Of a stretch of DNA of 64,000 nucleotides, positions 33,515-44,211 are shown piece after piece; positions within the stretch are counted from its first letter, which is position 1; each line of letters starts with the position of its first letter. The stretch comes from Tetracentron sinense (lineage: Eukaryota; Streptophyta; Magnoliopsida; Trochodendrales; Trochodendraceae), in the NCBI GenBank assembly GCA_015143295.1, contig CM026559.1, forward strand, positions 22,272,826 through 22,336,825. The letters are read 5' to 3'. The translations under genes were made by a program, and so were the position numbers. Below the pieces are notes generated by a model. The model was given only the letters and a program-made list of their open reading frames with translations, was not told the DNA's origin and made no database searches.

Positions 33515-33625
33515 AGTGCTAGCTGTACTCTCCCCTTGTGCATTCGCTCTCAAAATGGAAGAAAAAATTCTTCTTCTCTTATTGGAGCAAATGCGCAAAG
33601 AGAGAGTACAACCAGCACAATACTT
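33515..33625. mobile_element. Small MITE-like inverted repeat
   Basis: GTGCTAGCTGTACTCTCCCC on the left and GAGAGAGTACAACCAGCAC on the right are inverted, around a GAAGAAAAAATTCTTCTTC core. A second AT-rich inverted pair (GTTTAAATATGAACTGGAGC / AATACATATTTAAACTC) follows at 33637-33758. Confidence 0.55.
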
Positions 33626-33910
33626 ATTTTATGAAGTTTAAATATGAACTGGAGCTTTGGATTTTCAGAGCTACCAAAACATTGGTAATTATAAATATTT
33701 ATTGAAAATTCCTTAAACAAGGTATGTTTTGGGAGCTCTAATACATATTTAAACTCAATTTTATAATAAACTTAAGGTGCAAACTATTACATTACTAAAA
33801 TTTCTTACTTCCTAATACAACCTTCCTTTAGTAGGGATGATATGTAATATGTGATATGGTAGTGAGCAGCATGTTTATTTGATTACGAAGGATGTGCCAA
33901 TAAATGTCAA

Positions 33911-34140
33911 TTATTGGGGATCGGATTTGGTCTTGCTCTGGCAAGACCAAAACCCTCTTGCCTATGTACAACATCCGAGTGGCGATAAAAACAGGGCGAA
34001 GTCATTTCATTTTCTCCCTTGTTTTTTGACATCTCTTCCTTTGATATCTTCGACCCTTTATCGCCACATGTTGAAAGCCCACCGAGAGCAAGACGGTTTT
34101 GGTCTTGCTAGAGCAAAACCAAGTCCCATCCCCAATTATA
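33911..34140. mobile_element. MITE-like inverted repeat, GGTCTTGCTC family
   Basis: Arms of about 45 bp: left ATTGGGGATCGGATTTGGTC, right complement ATTGGGGATGGGACTTGGTT, both followed by TTGCTC.(G/A)GCAAGACCAAAACC. The 88-codon frame over it (33879-34145) is a by-product. Confidence 0.65.
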
Positions 34141-34585
34141 GTTAGCTATCACAAGTTACTGTATGACTGAGGATATGTCAGCGAGCTGCAGCCTTGTTGT
34201 ATTATAGAGGTGTGACTGAGCATCCTTACTTGAAAGAGCGAGCTCTCAATGACCTCTTCGAAGAGTGAGCTCCGTGGAAAATAATAAAAGTTTTTGAATG
34301 GGTTTTCAGTTAGGGGATATAATCAACATTCAAGTCAAATTGACCTTGGATTGAGGGGTAAAATTTCGAACAAAGATTCATTACAAGAGGGTAGTTGCAA
34401 AAAGAATGCTACAAAAGGCCTTCAACCCTAATCCTAACATATTTTTTAGGTGTGTCAATATTTTCTAGAAACTTAAGGATGAGACCATAAATCACTGGGG
34501 CATTAATTGTTATGTGTAGTATAAAGAGCGAATTAGGTTGGAGCTACAATTAAAACCTTAAAATTGAAACACTAATCCTATTCCT

Positions 34586-35496
34586 TCTTAGAGACAGGTT
34601 TAGAGAATACAGAGTGGTGTAGGTAGATTTCAATTTGAAATAAATTAGTATAAAATCTTAAATTTGATTAGAATTAGGTTTGATTAAGATTAGATTTGAT
34701 TATGATGTGATACTGCTTCTATCTGGAGGCTCATGTAATCTCTATATAATCCTTTAGGAGGAGTCATTGTAATCATCCAAATTTATTCAATAGAATCTAT
34801 TTTCTATCATAGTATAAGAGTGGGTCGATCGGACCTTATTTTGAATTTTTATTTCCTTTAATCTTGTTTTTCCAGCGGGTGACAGTGCCGCCTGTCCGGT
34901 CAACACCTCATTTTTTTTCCCCTAAAGTTGTAGTCATCACCAATTCTAGTTGAAATCTCTCCATCATTAATACCTTCGAGTTCATTTTTTTTCCTCCAAA
35001 CAATTGGCCGGCTTTTCTTTATGTGCTATTGAGAGCGATCATGACAGTTTGCTTAGTGAACCACCGGCTTCAATAGACCCTAAGATGAGTGGGATGCGAC
35101 AATGATGGATTTCATAGACTGACAGTTACCACCAATATGTACAATTGGATTTTTCAACGAATTTTCAACAAATCTCAATGATCTCGGACTAATTTTTTTA
35201 TTTGTAACAATTGCAAAACCATTTTTCAAAGGACCATGCAATTGCGGGAGGGTATTAGAGATAGGTTTAGAGAATACAGAGTAGTATAATAAAATGAGAT
35301 GAGATACACTGTATCTCATCTCATATCTAGGTAGATTTGAAATTGAAATAGATTAGTATCAAATCTTAGATTTGATTAAGTTTAGATTTGATTATGATGT
35401 GATACTGCTTCTATCTTGAGACTCATCTCTATATAATCCTTAATAAGGAGTCATTATAATCATCCAAATCTATTCAATAGAATCTCTTTTCTATCA
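34586..35496 (+). mobile_element. TRIM (miniature LTR retrotransposon, 911 bp, TSD TTCCT)
   Basis: Two LTRs, 34586-34808 (223 bp) and 35253-35496 (244 bp), share AGGTTTAGAGAATACAGAGT, CTGCTTCTAT and the end TTTTCTATCA. TTCCT lies on both sides (34581-34585, 35497-35501). A PBS-like TAGTATAAGAGTGGG follows the left LTR, and GCGGGAGGG precedes the right LTR as a PPT. The 444-bp interior has no gag or pol. The first two bases of each LTR are mutated from TG. The right LTR has an extra palindrome GAGATGAGATACA-C-TGTATCTCATCTC (about 35290-35316). Confidence 0.85.
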
Positions 35497-35501
35497 TTCC
35501 T

Positions 35502-36480
35502 AATCCTAAAAAACTATTCATGCTATTATATGTCAACATTGACCTCCTAAGATTCATGCTCCCCTCCTTAAGTTTAATTTTTATTTTATGTTGCACCGGA
35601 AAGTAAATTAGGGTTAAGGTTTAGGATCTTTTGCAAGAACCCTCTTACAGTGGATCCTTGTTCGGAGATTTTCTACCAAAAAAATTAGAATACACACGGA
35701 AAGACAAATGTTTTTTTAAAGGTAAATTGCTCTAACCTATGACACCAAGAAGTAGATAGCACTTAAATATTCTGTTTTACTTTTTAAAAAAAGAAATTCT
35801 AAGTCTCTTTACATGTCACCAAAACATTAGGGATTTTTAGAAAGTCTATTTATCACTAAAAATAATGATCGATCACTACGTGATCATTAATAATAATAAA
35901 TAGCAATCGATTGCAGAAAATTTCAGAAAATAAGTTCTCTTATCGAGTGTTGATATATAGCAATCGTTTAATTAAATTTATTGGTTGATTTGTATTATGT
36001 ATCTACTTGATTTCTAGTAAAATAGTGATCAGCAGCTGAAAATTAACTATCAGTCACTAAAAATGAGAGATCTAAAATAAAAACATATTTTCTTATTGAA
36101 TGCGGATAAATAGCAAATGATTGTTTAATATTGACAATTGATTATATTATACAATCGAGCATCATTATTAAGCAATTGATCGTTATTTATCCGTATTGGT
36201 ATGAGAACTATTTTCTGGACCAATTGCTAACTTTCAATGATCAATCACATAATTTAACCAATTGGTCATAATTTTTACCAATATCTAGTAATTGCAAAAT
36301 AGCGATCAACGGCCAATACTAAGCGACCAATCACTATTTATCCATATTCGAGATAAGAGAACATATTTTATGAATTGCTAATTTTCAATAACCGATCGCT
36401 ATTTTTAGACTGTCGATTGCTATTTTTGCCAATAATGAAGTAGGCTGTAAAATAACAATCGATTTCTATGTAGCCACATT
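35502..36480. repeat. AT-rich repeat region with GCAATCGATTGC-like words
   Basis: From about 35840 the words AGCAATCG, CGATTGCTATTTAT and GATAAGAGAAC recur many times on both strands (35905, 36160, 36335, 36400, 36455), suggesting several overlapping foldback elements. No clean border or TSD. No gene. Confidence 0.4.
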
Positions 36481-37254
36481 TTAGCGTATTGGTAAATAAT
36501 AACTTTGACTATTTGTTTTATCTCCATTTTTAGAGAATCTGAATCTCTATAAAGTAGGCCTACTATTTGAAAACAAATATCATTAAATAAAATGATGTTA
36601 GAAAGTCTTATTTTGCGAATGAAATTCAATTCGAGGAGTACTAACCCCAATCTTATTTATTCCAAATTTTTCAATAAACGTAAGATGGGCCAAACACTTG
36701 AAGATGTTTTATCATTTTAATGGCTCAAAAAGTAAAGTCAAAGATTGTTTGACATTTGTATACCCCAATTGCGTCTTTGAAAGATTTGCAATTGACCGAG
36801 CAAAATCCAATTCTAGCATAGAAATTGAACGCACACTCCATCAACTTCATTGTCCAGTGGCTCCAACCATGACCTACTCCATAAATTTTGGAATGGGTGA
36901 GAAAGGCGTAATGGAATAACAATGACTAAAAAACAAATGTTTGATGCGGAAGTAATGAAGAATAGACAGGAGAAGAAAATGGAAGGGACAAAAAGATAGA
37001 CAATGAAAAATAGAATAATTTTCTTTTTGTAGAATGAACCTTCTCAACCTTTGTTGACGTGTAAAAAACATCTAGGGCCCAAAAAAAAGCTGAATATTCA
37101 AGGACCATATACGTAGAATTACAAAAAGTTAAAACTGAAGCCTTCTTTTGCAACCACCCTCTTACAGTGTGGATCCGAAGATTTTAGGATAAAGTTTCCG
37201 AGGCAATATGGTCTCGGCCCTAATCGACTGTTCTTATTGATGGAGGCGTCTAGT
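36481..37254. other. Unassigned intergenic region
   Basis: Short overlapping frames on both strands (60-76 codons) without recognisable features. A GGTCTCGGCCCTAA word at 37210 resembles the MITE at 30723-30922. Confidence 0.3.
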
Positions 37255-37545
37255 TTAAACTCACTGACCACTTATCGATCCCGTGAAACCTAATTCATGT
37301 TATTTTAGTTTAACTAAAACAGTTAAAATAACATGAATCACATTATGGTTATGTTATTATAGGTGAAACATACAAATTAATTGATTAAGTTAAAATAACA
37401 TAAATTAACTTAAATCATGTTAATCAAAGTGGATTTAGTTAAAATAATGTAAAATAACCTAAATCATGTTATTCTAAGTGGGTTTAGTTAAAATAACATG
37501 ATTCAGGTTATTTAACCTAAATCATGAAGATGAAAAAACTTTCAC
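37255..37545. repeat. AT-rich inverted repeats of the GTTAAAATAACATGA type
   Basis: GTTAAAATAACATGA and its complement TCATGTTATTTTA recur at about 37290, 37322, 37390, 37437, 37487 and 37505 in both orientations. Confidence 0.5.
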
Positions 37546-37754
37546 CAAAAAATACGAACGGTCTTGACCTAATCAAAACTATCCAGTCTCATTAGGAGCG
37601 TTCAAGATTTTATAACCCAAAAAAAAAAACCGTGCAACCTACTCTCAGGATTCCCTACATGTCCTTGCTTGCTTTCACCCCAAAACCAACACTTGCCCTC
37701 GGTTTTGAAGGATTTAGTTTTTGGCTTGAGAGTAGGGCTAGTACACCTTAATAA

Positions 37755-37861
37755 GACCTCGCGCCCAAGCACGGGATCACACAAGATTTCAGGTGGAGCC
37801 CATCTTCACATGGTGGGCCCCACCTGAAATCTCGTGTGATCCCGTGCTCGGGCACGAGGTC
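37755..37861. repeat. Long hairpin (107 bp, arms about 50 bp)
   Basis: GACCTCGCGCCCAAGCACGG on the left pairs with CCGTGCTCGGGCACGAGGTC on the right, and the arms continue through GATCACAC(A/G)AGATTTCAGGTGG to a short loop near 37803-37812. Flanking GGTCTCGGCC words suggest a MITE of the type at 30723. Confidence 0.75.
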
Positions 37862-38063
37862 TCGGCCTAACGCGGTCTCAATAGCATTTCCCTAAAGAAA
37901 AACCTAATTATATACTAATGATTTAGGGCCTCTCTTTGTAAAATTCCCTTGCCACGATATCAAAGTCACAAACCTCCCCCTTACCAAGATACCAAGGGCA
38001 CGTTGAATCTCTCTCTTCACGAGATGTTTTTGAGAATCATAACAAGCCACACATATCTAACAC

Positions 38064-38436
38064 TCTAAAAGCATTCCTCGCAACCTCACCAAAATAACCA
38101 AAATATTATTTTGGTGAATACTAAAAACTCTTTAACAGCCTCACCGAAACTCAACAAAATAAAAATTTGGATTTGATGAGTGTACAATACTGAAGTTTGG
38201 TGAATACTGTACCCTCACCGGAGCTAAAATTTTACTCTCTCTTTTTTGTAAGCCCACACAAATAATAAAATAAAGGTTTCTCTACCATCCTTTATTATGA
38301 TCACACACAAACAATAAAATAATGTTTCTTTCTCTTTTTCTTTTTCGTTTGTGACTCCCTATAATAAATTTTTGTGAGTCCCGGTTATTTTGGAAAGTAA
38401 AATTTGGTGAGGCTGATAGGAAGTAGGAATGCTCTA
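38064..38436. mobile_element. MITE-like element, GCATTCCT family, copy 1
   Basis: Left TCTAAAAGCATTCCTCGCAA, right GGTGAGGCTGATAGG..GGAATGCTCTA are inverted. Directly followed by copy 2. Confidence 0.65.
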
Positions 38437-38827
38437 AGAGCATTCCTAGCAGCCTCACCAAAATAACCAAAAAGTTATTTTGGTGAGCCAAAAGACTTAA
38501 AAAATGTTAAAATGAGTTTTAGCAGCCTCAACAGAATGAAGAAAGACTCACCAAAGTTAAATCTTCTTACCCTTGGGCCCACACAAATAATAAAATAAGG
38601 TTTCTCTTTCTTCCAACACAAACAATAAAATAATTTTTTTTTTTTTTTTCGTTTTTCCATACAAATGATAAAATATTACTTCTATCTTTGTTGTTTTTTT
38701 TTTTTTTAAAATTAAAATGATGAGGCTGTTAAGAGTGTTTTAAAAAAATAGCTCGCCAAAACCGGTTTTGTGGGTTTTGGCTATTTTTGATGAGTGAAAT
38801 ATGGTGAGGCTGCTAGGAATGCTCTAA
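38437..38827. mobile_element. MITE-like element, GCATTCCT family, copy 2
   Basis: Left AGAGCATTCCTAGCAGCCTC and right GAGGCTGCTAGGAATGCTCT are exact inverted copies at the ends. It lies between copy 1 and the (GA)n tract, about 300 bp beyond the stop of the AIL gene. Confidence 0.72.
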
Positions 38828-38828
38828 C

Positions 38829-38830
<2 letters not shown>

Positions 38831-38870
<40 letters not shown>
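38831..38870. repeat. (GA)20 microsatellite
   Basis: Forty bases of uninterrupted GA, 250 bp past the stop codon of the AIL gene. Confidence 0.95.
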
Positions 38871-38873
<3 letters not shown>

Positions 38874-39119
38874 GCAAAGGATTCCTTTCACATTATACCC
38901 ATGTAAATCATGTCAGTAACAAAAAGTAAAAGAGAAAAATAACATGGTCGTAATTTAGATTTCTGCTAGTCTTCTGTCAGATCTCTGCTCCTTTGAAAGG
39001 ATTTGTCAGTTCCTTTCAATCTTTTCTCAGTAACTACGCTTCTACTGCGCATGTTAGCACCACTATCCTTTCCCCCCTCTTCATGATTCATCAGATTCTC
39101 CCCTCCCACCTCCTCTGCG

Positions 39120-41752
39120 TCATTCTATACCAAAAATGGGTGTCTGGAATACTGAGAGACTCGGCTTTGCAGTTTGGAATCCATGCAGAGATGGTGCAAC
39201 CCAGCTCCCATAACCCGACCCATCATAACTGTTGCTGCTGCTGCTCGTTACAGCAATCGGTGTAGCAAAAGGAATTGATGAATTACTACCCTGTTGTTCA
39301 ACATATCCGCCATTAAAGTACCCATTATTATTCGTCTCAGTAACAGCAGAGAAATCCATGTTGTAGTTTGAAATATTCTGGAACGCAGAACCATGTGTAC
39401 CCGAAGATTGAAAATAAGTTGTTGTTGCACTAGGGTTCCTAATAGATGGGTTTTGATATCCAAGAACAGACCAGTAATCTGATGGGTCTGCCTTAATGGG
39501 TACTGCGAAAGTTAGGTTAGATGATGAAGGTTGTGATGCAAAAGACACCGACGATGCCGACGAGAGGTCGAGTTCATCGGACCGGTTTCCGTCGTTACTC
39601 TTGTTCTCCGAAACAGATTCAGACGATGCTTTGGATTTTCCGGTGATCCCTCCGATGGGAAGATTGCTGTTGGCAATGCTCTTCACATCGTATCGGCTCA
39701 TGTCGAAGTTGGTTACCGCATTAAGGCCTCTGAATTTTATAGCAGCAATGTCGTATGCTTCGGCTGCTTCTTCTTGGGTGCCTGTAAATCATCAAGAACA
39801 ACACTACATTAACACTAACTACCATTTACAGATCAACAAAAAAAAAAAATCTGATTATCTTGAGATATATAGAACTACAATATATAGGAATACTTACTAA
39901 AGGTTCCTAGATAGAGGTCTTTGTTTCCTGCAACTCTTCCTATTCTTGCCTGCCATCTACCATGTTGATGGTGTCTAAAACAAAAGAACAAAAAAAATAA
40001 AAAAACCCATTTGAGAAATTATCCTAAGTTTTCAAATCAAGAAATTCCAAAACAAAATCCAATGGAACAGACCTTGTAACTCCTCTGTAAATGGAGGCTC
40101 CTCTAGAAAACCCACTACTTTTCCTGAAGAAAGGATAAATGAAAAATCAATATTAATTCATATACCTTAATATAACCATTAAATAACAACAACCCACCGT
40201 CCCAAAATAATGGTAATTACTTATTAAGTATTTACCTTCGAAGGGAAGCGACAAACTCCTGCCTAGTCATGTTCTTCATTTCCTCCAATTCTTTCTCGTA
40301 ATTAGAGACCTTAAACAAATTAATTAACAGAGATGTTAGAACGAGCTAAAAAAAATTCCAAAAAACTCGCCGGAATCTAACACAACTCACCGGAAAGTTT
40401 GTAGTAGTAGTCGGACCCCAGTACTTGAGAGCTGCAAGGTCGTAAGCTCTAGCTGCTTTATCTTCTTTATCATACCCACCTAAAAAAAACATCCAAACAA
40501 GAATCGAATCTAAGCATCTGGAACTTGAATACTTGATGATGATGATGATTACCAAAAATCAAGAAGAACTCACCCAAATAAACTGGAAAAAATGATGATT
40601 AATTTCGTCCATTGTTGCAGCAATCATTCAACATTTACATGCCACATAAAGAAACAACAACCACGTTAGAAACAGAAGCTATGGTTGCAAAACAGCTAAT
40701 GCGCGCCTGTAGCGTCTTGCCCCCCATCCGTAGCCAGACGATCTGAGCCGTTTGATGAAATCCATAACCCATTTATCTTGGGATTTACACCCTTACATTC
40801 TTTTACGCCCATTTATTCCGGTCACGCTATGTACAGGTTTGACTAAAATGCTAACCACACTCGCATTTCCATTCTCCCACCCTTTTTATTATTAGAATTT
40901 TAAAAGGAAGAGAGTATGGAAAATTTTGAATTGTGAGAGTATTCATAGCATTCTTGGTTCGCCAGGCGCACGTTAGCAAAAACACAAGAGAAACTTGAAA
41001 CCCTAATGAAATGAAGGTAAATTGTAAATTACCTTGACGTCCTTTCCTACTTTGCCCTTCTCTTCTGCAACTGTTATCCCAAAGATGAGCTTCATATCTC
41101 CCAGTCCATCTATGCCTGCAAAATTACACCATTTATTTACTTAATTTTTTTTAGAAAAACAAAATATAATCTTTTTTTTTTCCAAGAATTTTTATTTAAT
41201 AATACCTTGTAACTCCTCTGTAAATCGAAGTTCGTTGTCCAAACGTATCAACGGCTTTTTTTGGAGCAGACTCCACCGGAACAACCGCCTTCTCTATTCC
41301 GGTCGTCTCCGTCGAATACCCACGCAAGAAGCTAGCAGCAATTGTCTTGAGCTCTGAATCATAAATCCCAGTATTAGATTCCGTCGCCGGATTCTGGATG
41401 GTAAACTGACCCAACGACGTTCCAGCTCCGGCGCCAGTACTGCCGCAGCCGCCGAGGAAATCCTCAAGCTTCGGACCAGAGGTGAGCATCGACAGATCTG
41501 ATGCACTGGTTCCATTTTCTTGAACTCTATCAACTCCACCTACAATAGTAAAAAAAAAAAAAACGATTAATAACACGTTTGAAACCGGAAACGAAATGGG
41601 GTTTGAAGAATTCATTTGAGAGAGGAGTTACAGTGATTATTAGCGTTGAAGGCTTCAAAGAGAGAGAGATGAGATGAATCTGAAAGGTGTTGTTGTTGGT
41701 GGTGGTGGTGGTTGGAGAGAGAGAAGCCAAGCCAGTTTTGAGAAGAATCCAT
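39120..41752 (-). CDS. AIL5: AINTEGUMENTA-like / PLETHORA AP2 transcription factor (AIL5-like)
   Basis: Nuclear DNA-binding regulator of the euANT group of AP2 factors, which act in meristems, embryos and root tips. Exons on the minus strand: 41752-41632, 41539-41206, 41115-41033, 40582-40574, 40479-40391, 40309-40236, 40123-40073, 39974-39898, 39781-39120. All introns are GT-AG and all phases join, giving 1500 bases, 499 aa and a TGA-type stop. Motifs in order: [13 protein letters not shown] (euANT N-terminal motif), [31 protein letters not shown], first AP2 domain ([20 protein letters not shown] ... [14 protein letters not shown]), linker with [13 protein letters not shown], second AP2 domain ([20 protein letters not shown] ... 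[14 protein letters not shown]), and a Ser/Asn-rich tail ending [18 protein letters not shown] and the tail favour AIL5/PLT5 over BBM or ANT; the subgroup symbol is an inference. Intact, no stop or frameshift. Confidence 0.93.
40574..40582 (-). other. AIL5: 9-bp micro-exon of the AIL gene
   Basis: TTTATTTGG between a TTTTTCCAG acceptor and a GTGAG donor. It supplies Val-Tyr-Leu and parts of the flanking codons, joining GRQ of exon 3 to GGYDKE of exon 5 in the first AP2 domain. A 9-base exon at this point is a conserved trait of the AP2 subfamily. Confidence 0.92.
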
Positions 41753-42200
41753 GTTGTCTGTTTCTGTGAAAGAGAGATTTGTATTTTTGGAAATATCAGA
41801 GAAGAATAGAGGCATGAAATGAAGGCAATGAAGAACTGAAGAACAAGATGAGACAGATATAGAGAGGAAGAGAAAGAGGAGAAGAACTTAGCACGAAGAT
41901 CGAGGTTTGGAGAAAAAAAAAAAATTTATTTTTAAAAAATAAATGAGAAAGCAAATGGAGGCTTTTGTATGGAACTAATGGGCGGTCTCTATCTCTCTCC
42001 AGTTCTTTCTTGACCAGACAGAGAGAGAAGATAGCGAGTGTTTCCAGTGAGGGGTAGAAAGGGGACACGGGGAGTCGGGGACACCCTATCTTGGGTTCGA
42101 AATCATATAAAAGTATCCTATCGTACGGAACAATTATACCACGTGGCAATTTGTGTGCGGAAGTACTCTAATGCTGTGGACTGCAGTAGTACGGTATAAC
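41753..42200 (-). promoter_or_regulatory. 5' leader and promoter-proximal region of the AIL gene
   Basis: Upstream of the ATG on the minus strand the sequence is rich in CT (several CTCTCTCT runs), common in plant leaders. No convincing TATA box was identified. The short minus-strand frames here (41796-42149, 41612-41815) overlap the leader and exon 1 and are not genes. Confidence 0.4.
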
Positions 42201-42587
42201 TTCTCGTTTTTTAATACATGAGTTACTTCAGATTGTTATTCAAAGGCAGAAGACATGGAGGGGTGTACTCTTTTGCTGTTGCGGTTTAGAGAAGATAGAT
42301 TTGCTTATGACACCTCCTTCATGTGCCTACAACATGACTAAAGACACGTGTTTCTAGAGGGAGCTTATTTTTGAACACGTGTCGATATTTTAATTAAAAA
42401 TCTTTTATAATTAGGTATGATATACTCAAGATTCCATGTGGTGTTATAGATATTTTAATTCCTACATACCCATAGGTCCCATTATCATGAATAGGGTTGT
42501 TGTGTAACTTCTTTTTTTTTTGTTCATATATAACATATACATGACATATTAGTAGTTGCTTTTTAGATGTTATTTTTAACCGTATTT
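42201..42587. other. Upstream intergenic region of the AIL gene
   Basis: No gene or clear repeat recognised. Confidence 0.3.
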
Positions 42588-42663
42588 ATTCTAATTAATA
42601 AGAGATAAGATGTTTAGAGTAAAACTATTCTAATTAATAAGAGATAAGATGTTTAGAGTAAAA
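42588..42663. repeat. Direct duplication of about 37 bp
   Basis: TTCTAATTAATAAGAGATAA...GTAAAAC occurs twice in tandem without change. Confidence 0.9.
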
Positions 42664-42862
42664 CCCCAAAGGAGTGGACGAGTGGCTCTTGGGCCTTTCT
42701 TCATGTGGAGGTCCTGGTTCCACTTCTCACTCCTCACTTTGGGCCCATGCAGGACCCAGACTTATTTAGCATGGTGGGTTACAAACTGACGTTGCACCCT
42801 CGGGGATTAGTCCTGACCTAAAGGGTTGGGGACATCCCGAGTTCCAAAAATATATATATATG
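42664..42862 (+). mobile_element. SINE-like sequence
   Basis: GGACGAGTGGCTCTTGGG near 42676 resembles a Pol III A box and GTCCTGGTTCCACTTC near 42709 a B box, about 35 bases apart as in tRNA-derived SINEs. It ends before an (AT)-rich tail near 42850. Confidence 0.45.
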
Positions 42863-43084
42863 TTTAGAATGGAGGATTTATAGGAGGGGGCTTTGTCATA
42901 AAGATCTATAGTCACAATACTAAGCAACATGATTCTAATTAAATTGTTTTAAGAAAACATAAGAGGTTTGACTGCCTTGAACCGGCCATCTCCTTTTTTT
43001 TCATGAATATTCAAATCGTGATCACACGAGCATCACACTATTTTGTATCAGAGCAAACATTATCAAGGAGAGATTGGATTACAA

Positions 43085-43470
43085 CCAATCGCAATTGAAT
43101 TTGGCACTCACTAGTCAACACGTTGTCCTTTTAACCTTTATTAATTATGGTTAAAATTTACTAACCCTAATCTATATGTGGTTTTTTAAAAAATAATATT
43201 AAAAAATTTCCCAAGGTTAAGACTTTTTAACCTTAGGGTTAAATTATTTTTAAAAAGTTTTTTTCATGAAAATCAAAATTAGATTGTTGAAGCCAAAGAT
43301 TAGTGAATCTTAATAACAGTTAATATGAGTTAAAAAGGATACATGTTGACATCAAGGTGCAATTGAACTCGGTAAAATCAAAATCAAATTTTTTTCTCTC
43401 TTTCAATCCATATTTGACACATATGCAATTGAATTGAATTGCAATTGGCTATGATCTCATAAGGTGGGGG
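43085..43470. repeat. Foldback repeat with CAATTGCAATTG-type ends
   Basis: CAACCAATCGCAATTGAATT on the left and AATTGAATTGCAATTGGCTA on the right are loosely inverted; the middle has AATTATGGTTAAAA and its complement. Related to 27325-27512. Confidence 0.45.
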
Positions 43471-43799
43471 CGAGATCTGATCTCTTTTAAGGAAGGTTGT
43501 GAGGCTCAAGGTCGGATTCTAGCCGAAATCTTGCGAAAATTGCCTAGGTTGAAATGAAATAAGATGACACCAATTAAATGGGTACCTGAGTATCAATTTA
43601 TCCCCTCTTCAATATCAAGAGACTATTGGAGGAGCCAAAATCCTAGATCAAATTATTTGCCTTGATTTTTGGCTTCGACGAGGACGATCCTAATAGATGG
43701 GTAGGTTATACATGACTGAACTATTCCGACCATTTAACCAAATTCCTAGAGCCTTAGAAGGTGGAATTGGCTTCATTGCATATAATATAGAGTCCTAAT
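43471..43799. other. Unassigned intergenic stretch
   Basis: Nothing recognised. Confidence 0.3.
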
Positions 43800-44035
43800 A
43801 AGGGGACCTTGCGGTCTCCATCCAGCTGATTGCAGTGTCCCTGACTTTTTTAATCCCTTTTTAACCATGGCTAAGCTTATATAAATTATGATTAATATTT
43901 TTTAATTAAAAAACAATGTTTGACGGATAAGCCTTAAATAGGTGAGTGAATCTTAACAACATTAAGTAGGTGTTAAAAAGGAAGATGTGAATCAATGAGA
44001 TCGCGTAGTCAGCTTTCAACTTGGAAGCGAATGTT
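43800..44035. repeat. Foldback repeat, GGACCGC/AGCTGACC family, copy 3
   Basis: GGGGACCTTGCGGTCTCC..AGCTGATTGCAGTGTCC on the left and GAGATCGCGTAGTCAGCTT on the right, as in 31675-32320. Confidence 0.5.
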
Positions 44036-44211
44036 CCTATGTCCCTAAAATACAATGAGGGATGCCATCCCATGTCAGTGATTGCAGAAAATGATGGGAA
44101 TAGGCTCTTAGGTGCTATTTTCTCATGTACTTGGGCATGCAATTCGGACCACCCAAGAGCGAAGACCTGCCCAACAAAAAAAAAAATAGAGCCAAGACCT
44201 ATGTATATCGA

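Noticed and set aside
39248-39900. Frames antisense or shifted to the AIL exons (39248-39463 minus, 39496-39900 plus, 41294-41539 minus)
   Set aside because: They overlap the well-supported exons in other frames and have no features of their own.
41612-42149. Minus-strand frames of 67 and 117 codons before the AIL start
   Set aside because: One is exon 1 read through its donor site; the other lies in the CT-rich leader and has no recognisable domain.
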